Shown here: positions 15,491-23,131 of the stretch, in pieces
Numbering within the stretch: the stretch's first letter is position 1
Layout: each line of letters starts with the position of its first letter
Assembly: GCA_946414975.1 (NCBI GenBank)
Contig: CAMKQS010000015.1
Span: forward strand, 1-28,124
Source: an uncultured Caryophanales bacterium
GTDB lineage: Bacteria; Bacillota_I; Bacilli_A; RF39; UBA660
Length of the DNA stretch: 28,124 nt
Direction: 5' to 3'
Translations under genes and position numbers: made by a program
The notes under the pieces: generated by a model
Seen by the model: the letters and a program-made list of their open reading frames with translations, nothing else
Database searches by the model: none
What the model was told of the DNA's origin: nothing

Positions 15491-17274
15491 GTAGTATTAA
15501 AGCTGAAATTGCTCCAAAAGGGCTTGAATTTAAACCTAGTGAATTTATAGTTAGTGATAAGTATGCAACTATACTTTCGGTTATTTCTTATCCAAAATTT
15601 ATATATCCAGGATATTTATCATCACTTACAAGTATGTCTGGAATAAAACTTGTTATTAAGCATATTCCACTTCCTTTTAGTAGTATGAGTAAAATGCTTA
15701 ATAAGGAACTTGCTGATTTAAAGCAAAGATATCAAGATGAAAATGATAGAACTATTCAAGAGAGAATTCGCCAAGATTATGAATCTCTTGAACAATTTAT
15801 AAGTGAGCTTGCTGCTAGTCAAGCAAAAATATATGATTTTCAAATGCATATTATGGTTACTGCTGATTCTAAAGAAGAATTGGAATTAAAAAAATTACAA
15901 ATTAGAAACTACTTAGAATCAATGGAATTAAAAGCAATACCTTTAAGATTCGAACAAGATCAAGTGTTAAAATCATGTTTACCTATATATGATAATCAAG
16001 ATGTTGAAAATAGAATTGGAACACCAATTCCTGCTCCTACAATGGCAGCTATGTATCCATTTATATTTGATAGTATTAAAGATCCAGGTTTAGGAACTTT
16101 ACTTGGTGTTGACTTTTCTGGTGGTGTAGTATTGTTTAATCAATTTTTATATCAAATTAGAAAAGAAAGCAATAGAAATAACGCTAATATGATTATATTA
16201 GGTACTTCTGGTAGTGGTAAATCTACTGCTGCTAAGATAATGTTGAGAAGTCATATAAGAAATGGGCATCAACTTGTAATTATTGACCCTGAGGGTGAGT
16301 TCGAAGATATGGTAAATCTTTATGGTGGAGATTTTATCGATCTTGGTAAAGGTGGAGAATATGGAATGATTAATCCACTTGAAGTTGTATTAGATGCTGA
16401 TGAAGAAGAAATAAGACAAGGATTAGGACATGCTGTTCTTACTCGTACATTGCAGACAATAAAGGCTTTTCTAAAGTATTATGATCCTGGAATTACTGAG
16501 GATTTAGTAAATATGTTTAGTGAAGTAGTTCAAGAAACATATAAAAGATTTGGGATTGATTATAACAGTGATTTTACAAAATTTTCTTCTCAGGATTATC
16601 CAACATTTAAAGATGTTTACGCAACAATAAAAGGTCGTATTTTGGCAATGCCTGAAAAAACACAAGAACGTGATGTTTTGGAAAGATTAGAATTAAAAAT
16701 TAGGCCAATTGTTAAAGAACTTAAGTATTATTTTGATGGACATACAACTATTTCTCCTAATAGTAACTTTATTGTATTTAATATTAGGGAAATAATGAAT
16801 GCAGATAGTAATATAAAAAATGCATTGTTTTTCAACATTTTAAAGTATGCTTGGGGCCTTACACTTAACCCAAGAATCAATACGGTAATGATGGTAGATG
16901 AGGCTCACGTTTTATTAAGTGGTGGAAATACGCTTGGTGCTGATTTCTTAGCTCAAATGCAAAGACGTGCTCGTAAGTATAATACGGGAACGATACTTAT
17001 CACACAGCAACCAACTGATTTTAGTGATCCATCTGTAATTACACAAGGAAAAGCAATATTTGATAATGCTTCCTATTATCTTGTAATGGGACTAAAGAAA
17101 CAAGCTGTTTATGATCTTTCGTTATTAATTGATCTTAATGATAGTGAAGCAGAAAGTATAAAACAATATGGACAAGGTGAAGCGTTGTTTGTTTGTGGAA
17201 GTAGACGTATGAGAATTAATGTTATAGCTTCTGATGCAGAATTAGAATCATTCGGTAGCGGAGGAGGATTATAA
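15487..17274 (+). CDS. virB4: VirB4-family T4SS ATPase
   Basis: A 595-residue ATPase of the VirB4/TraC/TrbE type that energises the T4SS at the inner face of the membrane. Residues 1-200 form the remaining N-terminal domain (including PKFIYPGYLSSL and a coiled segment around 75-115). Walker A is GTSGSGKST (G239-T247), followed by IDPEGEFEDM, typical of VirB4. Walker B is VMMVDEAH (D471-E472), and TQQPTDF follows. The start overlaps the upstream gene by four bases. Full VirB4 proteins of related systems are usually 650-850 residues, so together with the 180-residue upstream gene this makes a complete protein in two pieces. I am confident about the ATPase family, less so about the role of the split. 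Confidence 0.95.
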   Translation: MSSIKAEIAPKGLEFKPSEFIVSDKYATILSVISYPKFIYPGYLSSLTSMSGIKLVIKHIPLPFSSMSKMLNKELADLKQRYQDENDRTIQERIRQDYESLEQFISELAASQAKIYDFQMHIMVTADSKEELELKKLQIRNYLESMELKAIPLRFEQDQVLKSCLPIYDNQDVENRIGTPIPAPTMAAMYPFIFDSIKDPGLGTLLGVDFSGGVVLFNQFLYQIRKESNRNNANMIILGTSGSGKSTAAKIMLRSHIRNGHQLVIIDPEGEFEDMVNLYGGDFIDLGKGGEYGMINPLEVVLDADEEEIRQGLGHAVLTRTLQTIKAFLKYYDPGITEDLVNMFSEVVQETYKRFGIDYNSDFTKFSSQDYPTFKDVYATIKGRILAMPEKTQERDVLERLELKIRPIVKELKYYFDGHTTISPNSNFIVFNIREIMNADSNIKNALFFNILKYAWGLTLNPRINTVMMVDEAHVLLSGGNTLGADFLAQMQRRARKYNTGTILITQQPTDFSDPSVITQGKAIFDNASYYLVMGLKKQAVYDLSLLIDLNDSEAESIKQYGQGEALFVCGSRRMRINVIASDAELESFGSGGGL

Positions 17275-17285
17275 GAGGTGATTAG

Positions 17286-18539
17286 ATGAAAGATAAGGCC
17301 ATTAGTAGTATTGCTAAAGCAAATTCTAAAGCAAAACTTGCTAGGGAAGGTGCAAATGCAAGTCGTAATAAAAGAGGCGTTGGTAGGCGATCAAGTTACA
17401 GTGGTGGCCTTTCTTCATCTAAAGGTTTAACTCAATTTAATGCTGGTGGAAGTATTGCTAGTTCAATGAGGGAGTCTAGTAATCAAGAATTATCAGAAAA
17501 GCAACAAAAACAACAACAAAGATTAAATAAAGCTATAAAGGTCGCTAAAAAAATACCTGTTTTAAATAAATATGCAAAAATAGCAAAGGCTGCGCAAAAA
17601 GTGACTGAAATGAAGGGTAAAGGTGGAAAAATACTTGGAGGTATGTCTGGAGACAAACCTGCAAGTGGAGAAGAAGCCGAAGATATGCTTGCAACTGAAC
17701 AGCGTGGAGAAGAATATAAACCAGATCAAACAGAACAGAAATTTACTGTTTTTTCGAATAGACAATTAATAATTAGTGCTGTATTGATATGCAGTGGAGT
17801 TTTTATAGTTTTGATTTTAATTGCTGTAATTACAATGTCTTCTATAACTGATACAGCAGGAGAAGCTTATTTAGCTTCTAAGGATAATCCAACTGAGGAA
17901 GAGCTTTCTGAAGCATATGGTGCACAAGATGGTGGGTCGGAAAGTTCATCATCGGATAGTTCTGGTACTTCTGGTAATGTAAAATCAGGTAGTACATCTA
18001 ATATAATAATGGTAGGAGATTCGAGATTTGTTGGAATTTGTTCGGATGTTTATAGTGGTTCTGATTGTTCAACGTTAGGATATAAAAAAGACAATGTGAC
18101 ATTTATTGCTAAAGCAGGAGAGTCATATCAGTGGTTAAAAAATACTGCACTTGCTGAGGTAAAAAAACAGCTAGATTCCAATAAAAAAAGTACAGTATTA
18201 ATTAATTTAGGGACTAATGGTTTGAATTATTCTGATAATTATGCTGCTACTTATAATCAACTTGCTAAAGATTATCCTGATGCTAACATAGTAGCTGTTA
18301 ATGTTTCACCAATTATTGACGAGAAAGTTATTAATTATAAAGATATAGAAAACGATGCTAATGTTGTTAAATTTAATACATCGCTGAAAAGTAAACTTTC
18401 ATCTGATGTAATATATTGTGATGTTTATTCAAAACTAAAAGGAAAAGTTAATGCTCCAAATGATGGAGTACATTATGATGCAGAGTCTAATAAATTATTT
18501 AATGATGAAATATTAAATTGTATAAAAACAACAAGTTAA
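17286..18539 (+). CDS. Bitopic T4SS protein with C-terminal SGNH hydrolase domain
   Basis: A 417-residue protein in three parts: a basic, Ser/Gly/Gln-rich cytoplasmic region (1-158), one membrane helix (about 160-185), and, after a Ser-rich linker, an extracellular SGNH/GDSL-type hydrolase (about 238-417). The hydrolase shows GDSRF with nucleophile S246, AKAGES (block II), GTN with N311 (block III) and DGVH with D393 and H396 (block V). Such domains deacetylate carbohydrates or cleave esters, so an effect on acetylated peptidoglycan is possible. In related Gram-positive T4SSs a protein of this layout carries lysozyme or NlpC/P60 domains at this position (VirB1-like). GAGGTGATTAG upstream supports the start, 11 bases after virB4. 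Confidence 0.82.
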   Translation: MKDKAISSIAKANSKAKLAREGANASRNKRGVGRRSSYSGGLSSSKGLTQFNAGGSIASSMRESSNQELSEKQQKQQQRLNKAIKVAKKIPVLNKYAKIAKAAQKVTEMKGKGGKILGGMSGDKPASGEEAEDMLATEQRGEEYKPDQTEQKFTVFSNRQLIISAVLICSGVFIVLILIAVITMSSITDTAGEAYLASKDNPTEEELSEAYGAQDGGSESSSSDSSGTSGNVKSGSTSNIIMVGDSRFVGICSDVYSGSDCSTLGYKKDNVTFIAKAGESYQWLKNTALAEVKKQLDSNKKSTVLINLGTNGLNYSDNYAATYNQLAKDYPDANIVAVNVSPIIDEKVINYKDIENDANVVKFNTSLKSKLSSDVIYCDVYSKLKGKVNAPNDGVHYDAESNKLFNDEILNCIKTTS

Positions 18540-18841
18540 ATAAGTTGAAATATTATCAAATATAATTTGTATATCGAATTTTAAATGTTATAATTAAAAG
18601 GCTAAAAGAATTTTAAACAAAGGTCGAAGTAGGAATGAGCAGAAGATATTTTTATAGAAATAAGGATTATTATAATGATAAAATTGTTTTTTTACATTTT
18701 TATTACATATAATTCATATTTTTCTAATGCTTTGTGAGTTTCTGTTTTAGATGATTAGAATCTTTTATATTTAGCAATATTAGATAAATAAAAAAACATA
18801 TTATTAAATAATTAGTAATTAAGAAAAAAGATAGGTGAGTT
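18540..18841 (+). other. 302-base gene-poor intergenic region with candidate promoter
   Basis: The only clear signal is a promoter-like pair near its left end: TTGTAT (18567-18572) and TATAAT (18589-18594), 16 bases apart, with TGT before the -10. If used, it would give an unusually long leader of about 240 bases before the CHAP gene. A possible 25-codon reading frame (18635-18712, starting MSRRYFYRNK) lies in that leader with an AGGA abutting its ATG. I do not treat it as a proven gene. I see no convincing terminator, riboswitch or repeat; GAATTTTAAA occurs twice (18576-18585 and 18608-18617). Confidence 0.5.
18567..18594 (+). promoter_or_regulatory. Candidate promoter for the CHAP/lipoprotein/lysozyme group
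   Basis: TTGTAT and TATAAT with a 16-base spacer and an extended -10 TGT. It is the best promoter in the gap before the 18842 gene. The -35 is weaker than in the three promoters upstream. Confidence 0.5.
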
Positions 18842-20059
18842 ATGAAAAAAATAATTATGATTTGTTTAACATTTTTAGCGTTTTTTACGAATTTTAATGT
18901 AAAGGCAGAATATGACAGAGTATATAACCCTGATGATTTAAGTGATTATTTTGGTACAATGAAAGCCTGTGATCACAATGGTGGAAGTAATGATTGTAAA
19001 AATGGTAACGAGTATAAGTTTTATGTTAAAATGTATGATATTTATTATTTATATAAGAATAAGTATAATGTAAAATTAGATTTGCCACTTATAATGGCAG
19101 CACTTTATTATGGAAATGAAGAGTTACCAGTTATTTATAAAAAGAATATAAATAGTTATAATAGAAATGATTTGAAAAACGACACTGTTATAACGAATTT
19201 AGATTGGGAGTATGATTATAAAAATGATGATTGTTATACATATTTAAATGCCAATGATTTTAGATATGATATGCAAATTCTTGCTAAAAACATGGTAAAA
19301 AAGGAAATTACGTATTCTTGCAAATCTGATGATGAATCAGATAATAAATCAATGAAAGTTGAAAATATTGAAACGTCTAATTATTCTGCTGATACATTAA
19401 AGTGTGAAAAAGGTGAGTATGATCCTGATTCGATAAAAGAAACTTATACTTATGATGCAGACAAATATAAAAAATTTCTATTAGAATATATAAAATTAAA
19501 ATATCATACCAAAGGGGAACCTATTAAAGAATGTGCTAATCAATCGGGCAGTGGTTCTGGTTATGTAGATATACCTGTTACAAAAACTGGTAAAGAAGCT
19601 ATTGATAAAATGAATGAAATAGCATTAGAACAAGCGAATATAGGTGCACCCCGTGAAAAGTTTTGGAATTGGTATGGCATGTCAGGAGTTGATTGGTGTG
19701 CAATATTCGTGTCGTGGCTTTTTAATCAAATAAATGGTTTAGGGAAGTATTATGTTAAAACTGCGGCCGCAGGTCCATCTGCTAGGGAACCTATCGCAAA
19801 CGGATACGGTCAGTGGCTTGAAGATGAGTGTACTGATCCAAGTACTGTTCCAAGACCTGGAGATGTCTTGCATTGGAAAGTAGCTGATCCAGGATATTGG
19901 CAAGATAAGTATTCTAGTAAGCATGTTGGATATGTTTATGCGGTTGATGATAATAATATATATACGGTAGAAGGAAATAACAATCCATTAATTGTTGCGA
20001 AAGTAGTGCGTGCTCGTAAGGATTGTAATGTAAATGGATATTACAGGGCTAATTTTTAG
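18842..20059 (+). CDS. Secreted CHAP-domain cell-wall hydrolase
   Basis: A 405-residue secreted protein with a signal peptide (1-22, cut near VKA). Residues about 25-240 are a charged, Tyr/Asp-rich region with several cysteines, including a helical segment (DIYYLYKNKYNVKLDLPLIM). Residues about 250-405 are a CHAP/NlpC-like cysteine amidase or endopeptidase: DWCA with C286, KHVGYV with H361 and TVEGN with E377, ending NGYYRANF. Such enzymes cut peptidoglycan peptides, which a T4SS needs to pass the thick wall. The CHAP domain resembles that of the gene at 25305. A GGTGAG ribosome site precedes the ATG. Substrate bond specificity cannot be told from sequence. Confidence 0.85.
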   Translation: MKKIIMICLTFLAFFTNFNVKAEYDRVYNPDDLSDYFGTMKACDHNGGSNDCKNGNEYKFYVKMYDIYYLYKNKYNVKLDLPLIMAALYYGNEELPVIYKKNINSYNRNDLKNDTVITNLDWEYDYKNDDCYTYLNANDFRYDMQILAKNMVKKEITYSCKSDDESDNKSMKVENIETSNYSADTLKCEKGEYDPDSIKETYTYDADKYKKFLLEYIKLKYHTKGEPIKECANQSGSGSGYVDIPVTKTGKEAIDKMNEIALEQANIGAPREKFWNWYGMSGVDWCAIFVSWLFNQINGLGKYYVKTAAAGPSAREPIANGYGQWLEDECTDPSTVPRPGDVLHWKVADPGYWQDKYSSKHVGYVYAVDDNNIYTVEGNNNPLIVAKVVRARKDCNVNGYYRANF

Positions 20060-20081
20060 TTCATGGTAAATAGAGGTAAAT

Positions 20082-20720
20082 ATGAAATATTTTAAATATG
20101 TATTTGTAATATTACTTATGCTGATAATGTCTGGTTGTAGTATAGATTATACATTGTTTATTTCTGATAAAGGTTTTGATGAAGAAATAAATGTGAATGT
20201 TATTGATAATTTAGAAAATACAGAATTTGCCGAAAAGGATTATAATCCTTTACATCACAGTGACAGTATTTTTTATGATAAAAAAGTAAAAAAAAGCAAT
20301 GAGAATATTGATATAAAATTACATTATAATTATTCTTTAGAAGAATTTAATAATGCAAATTCATTTAATCAAGCTTTTTATAATAAAAATATTAAAATAA
20401 CTGATAAAATAATAGACATACAGCTTAGTGAATTAAAAGGACTTAATGTTTCAACTGATTTTGATATAAAAATAAAAACAAATAACAAGGTATTATCAAA
20501 TAATGCAGATAGTGTAAAAGGAAATACTTATATATGGCATGTTAAGGATGATAATAAAGAAAATGTTAATATAAAAATTAAAATACAGCGAGGTACTTTT
20601 CAAAGTAATAGTAATAGTAACATCATAATTATATATATTGTTCTTGGTATAATAATTATTTCTTTAACTGCTGTAATATATTTTACGTATAAAAAAAGGA
20701 AAAAAAGTAATGAGTTTTAG
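20082..20720 (+). CDS. Lipoprotein with C-terminal membrane helix (possibly LppM-like)
   Basis: A 212-residue protein with a lipoprotein signal ending in a lipobox (IMSGC, lipid on C19), an extracellular domain (20-178), and a second hydrophobic helix (about 180-202) followed by a basic tail KKRKKSNEF. The start of the mature domain (YTLFISDKGFDEEINV) and the lipid-plus-C-terminal-helix layout recall LppM/DUF3153-type proteins, but the match is not strong enough to be sure. It would be held to the membrane at both ends. The gene lies between two cell-wall hydrolase genes, so a scaffold or regulatory role in the envelope is plausible. No catalytic residues are evident. Confidence 0.65.
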   Translation: MKYFKYVFVILLMLIMSGCSIDYTLFISDKGFDEEINVNVIDNLENTEFAEKDYNPLHHSDSIFYDKKVKKSNENIDIKLHYNYSLEEFNNANSFNQAFYNKNIKITDKIIDIQLSELKGLNVSTDFDIKIKTNNKVLSNNADSVKGNTYIWHVKDDNKENVNIKIKIQRGTFQSNSNSNIIIIYIVLGIIIISLTAVIYFTYKKRKKSNEF

Positions 20721-20736
20721 TTTGTGAGGTGGAAAA

Positions 20737-22173
20737 ATGCGTATAATAAAATTTTTTATGATTATTACAGTTATTTTTTTGCCTATTAGTAATGTAAATG
20801 CTTCTTTAGAAACAGAACGACAGGATATTTACGATTATAAAGAATTTTTTGACGATTTGTTTCCATCAGAGGATGATGGAAATGCAGTTTATTCTGATTC
20901 GTGTATAAGCGGTAGTTCATCATATATGTGGCCTATTGGTAGTGAGGAAGTAACTACCAAAAACGGCGTTGAACTTGCAACAGGAACTCCTTATCCGACA
21001 GTTATTACTTCGTATTTCGGATCAACAGAAGCTGGAATACATGATAATGGGCATGGTGCACTTGATATTGCTCCTGCCGCAGATGCTGGTGTTGTTAATG
21101 TAATTGCTGCTCAAGCAGGGGAAGTAATTGTTGCTAATACTGGTTGTGTTTCATTTGAAGGACTTGGATCAAGTTGTGGTGGAGGATATGGTAATTATGT
21201 TGCTATTAAATCTAATGATGGTAACTATCAATATTACGGACATATGCACCAAAATACTCTTAAAGTTAAGGCTGGAGATAAAGTTGTACAAGGACAGGTA
21301 ATTGGTAAGGTTGGTTCTAGTGGTAGATCAACAGGGACACATTTGCATTTCGAAGTTAGAGAAGGACAAGATGCTTATGGTGCTAGAGTAGATCCATTAA
21401 ATTATGTTAATAAGGATAATCCCAGACCATCTGATTCAACAGGAACTACGTCTTCAACAGGCTCAAATAATTCATCCAAGTCAACAAATTCTTCTGAATC
21501 TTCTATTCAATCGGATAACTGTAATATGCCTGAGATTTTTGTAGAATTCATAAAAACTATGGAAGGTGGATATGAAGATGGTGATTATTATATTGCATAT
21601 GATGGCGGTGATGGTGTTTCATGGACTATTGGTCCTGGATTAACACCTTATGCGAAAGAAGCATTTGATGAAGCAGGGTTTGATATGTCCAGAATTTATC
21701 CAGGTGCTAGGATAAAAAAATCAGAAATTGATAATGTGTTTACTGTTTTATTACAACGTACTAGAAGATCAATTGAAGATAGACTTGCATCTAACAATCT
21801 TACAATGAATAATAATCAAATTTTAGCTCTTGTAGCTTTTGAACATAATGGTGGAGGTACAGCATCTAATAATGTAATTTCTAGTTATAAACAATATGGA
21901 AATACATATAAAGTATTTAGTGAATTTTGTAATTATGTACATGGTATATATCATGGCGCGCGATATACTTATCCAGGTCTGATAAAAAGAAGGAAAGCAG
22001 AATGGTTAATTTGGTCATCGGGAATATACTTAAATACAGATGATACGCAGTCATCAGATAATAGCGTAGAGTGTATTGGTAATTTTGCAGTTCCTAATGA
22101 TAAGAAAGATTTAGTAACTCCACTTTTAGAAGAAACTTCAAAACAATTTGGTGGGAATATAACCTATTATTAG
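20737..22173 (+). CDS. Bifunctional peptidoglycan hydrolase: M23 peptidase plus GH24-type lysozyme
   Basis: A 478-residue secreted enzyme with a signal peptide (1-22). The first domain (about 75-225) is an M23/LytM-type zinc endopeptidase with HGALD (H106, D110), GHMH (H169, H171) and HLHFE (H202, H204), all ligands and catalytic histidines in place. A Ser/Thr/Asn linker (230-260) follows. The second domain (about 264-440) resembles phage-type GH24 lysozyme: catalytic E276 in KTMEGG, WTIGPG with T297, LVAFEHNGG and PGLIKRRKAEWLIW. It would cut both the peptide and the glycan part of the wall. This is the VirB1-type function expected for a Gram-positive T4SS. A GAGGTGG ribosome site lies upstream. 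Confidence 0.9.
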   Translation: MRIIKFFMIITVIFLPISNVNASLETERQDIYDYKEFFDDLFPSEDDGNAVYSDSCISGSSSYMWPIGSEEVTTKNGVELATGTPYPTVITSYFGSTEAGIHDNGHGALDIAPAADAGVVNVIAAQAGEVIVANTGCVSFEGLGSSCGGGYGNYVAIKSNDGNYQYYGHMHQNTLKVKAGDKVVQGQVIGKVGSSGRSTGTHLHFEVREGQDAYGARVDPLNYVNKDNPRPSDSTGTTSSTGSNNSSKSTNSSESSIQSDNCNMPEIFVEFIKTMEGGYEDGDYYIAYDGGDGVSWTIGPGLTPYAKEAFDEAGFDMSRIYPGARIKKSEIDNVFTVLLQRTRRSIEDRLASNNLTMNNNQILALVAFEHNGGGTASNNVISSYKQYGNTYKVFSEFCNYVHGIYHGARYTYPGLIKRRKAEWLIWSSGIYLNTDDTQSSDNSVECIGNFAVPNDKKDLVTPLLEETSKQFGGNITYY

Positions 22174-22182
22174 GAGGCTTTT

Positions 22183-22692
22183 ATGAAATTTTATTTAAAA
22201 GATGTTATATTAATAATGATTGTTGTATTTGTTTTATCTTCTGTATTTATATTGACAAGCAATAAGAAAAGAAAAGATTTTTCAAGTATAAAAGTTGTTG
22301 ATAATAGTACTCAATATTATGATGTATCTAGTATTATGAATAAATTTGTCCATAATTCTAATATTAAAAATAAAAAGGTATTATTAAACATGTTAGATTC
22401 AAATTTCAAAAATGAAAAAAAAGTTACTGAAAAGAATATTTTTAATAAAGTTAAGAAATACTCAGATGATAACATTACATTTTTTGGTGATAAAATGTAT
22501 TATGAGGAAATTAATAAAAATATTTTAAAGGTGTATGTTTCTGGGACTATTCAGTCTGCCACTATGGAAGGTTATGATATTATTGATAATTATTATGCTA
22601 TTGTATTAATGGATAAGTCAAAAAAATTATTTTCAATTATTCCAGATGATGGTAAGACGTTTATGGAGGTAGAAAAATGGATGCAGAAATAA
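22183..22692 (+). CDS. Small bitopic protein, possibly VirB8-like (first of pair)
   Basis: A 169-residue protein with a short cytoplasmic start, one helix (about 7-25) and an extracellular alpha/beta domain (about 45-165). This layout, next to the T4SS genes, is that of VirB8-type (NTF2-fold) assembly proteins such as TcpC or PrgL of Gram-positive systems. The domain includes VYVSGTIQSATMEG and ends in a long helix-like stretch. It is shorter than most TcpC proteins and I cannot show the fold from sequence. It overlaps the next gene by 16 bases. An AGGAGG ribosome site is present. Confidence 0.6.
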   Translation: MKFYLKDVILIMIVVFVLSSVFILTSNKKRKDFSSIKVVDNSTQYYDVSSIMNKFVHNSNIKNKKVLLNMLDSNFKNEKKVTEKNIFNKVKKYSDDNITFFGDKMYYEEINKNILKVYVSGTIQSATMEGYDIIDNYYAIVLMDKSKKLFSIIPDDGKTFMEVEKWMQK

Positions 22693-23123
22693 GTAAAAAA
22701 GATTTTTCTATCATTTTATTACTTTTGGTAATTTTTGTAGGTTTAGATGTATTATTATATTTGTATGTTCATAATAATAAAAATATAAATAGTATACAAA
22801 AAAATAAATATAATAGTTATAATAGTACATATATAACTGCAGATAAGCAAGCTTCAATTTATTTAAGTAATTATTATAATTTAATTAGATCTGATATTGA
22901 TAAGGCTTTTGAAAAATATGATAAGAGGAGTTTAACAAATTTGAAAACTGTTGATGAATTTAAACAATATTTGAGTAATGTAAATATTTCAAATTCTAAG
23001 GTTGTAAAATTACGTTATTATAAGGTTGGAAAGAACTCTTATTATGCAGTTATAGATGCAAATGGAAATCATGTAACATTTAAAGCAAAAGGTGTTATGG
23101 ATTATACCGTGGATTTTAGATAG
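22677..23123 (+). CDS. Small bitopic protein, possibly VirB8-like (second of pair)
   Basis: A 148-residue protein with one helix (about 11-31), a Lys/Asn/Tyr-rich spacer and a C-terminal domain (about 60-148) with a helical half followed by strands (YYKVGKNSYYAVIDANGNHV). The order resembles NTF2-like VirB8 domains. GGAGGT at 22665-22670 lies 6 bases before ATG 22677, inside the upstream gene. Two bitopic proteins in tandem just before virD4 suggest a heteromeric assembly scaffold. The VirB8 link is inferred from topology and context and could be wrong. Confidence 0.6.
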   Translation: MDAEISKKDFSIILLLLVIFVGLDVLLYLYVHNNKNINSIQKNKYNSYNSTYITADKQASIYLSNYYNLIRSDIDKAFEKYDKRSLTNLKTVDEFKQYLSNVNISNSKVVKLRYYKVGKNSYYAVIDANGNHVTFKAKGVMDYTVDFR

Positions 23124-23131
23124 GAGAAAAT

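Noticed and set aside
18601..18841. Riboswitch (for example cyclic-di-GMP type) in the long leader
   Set aside because: I could not find the conserved core or a stable set of paired stems; the region is mostly A/T runs.
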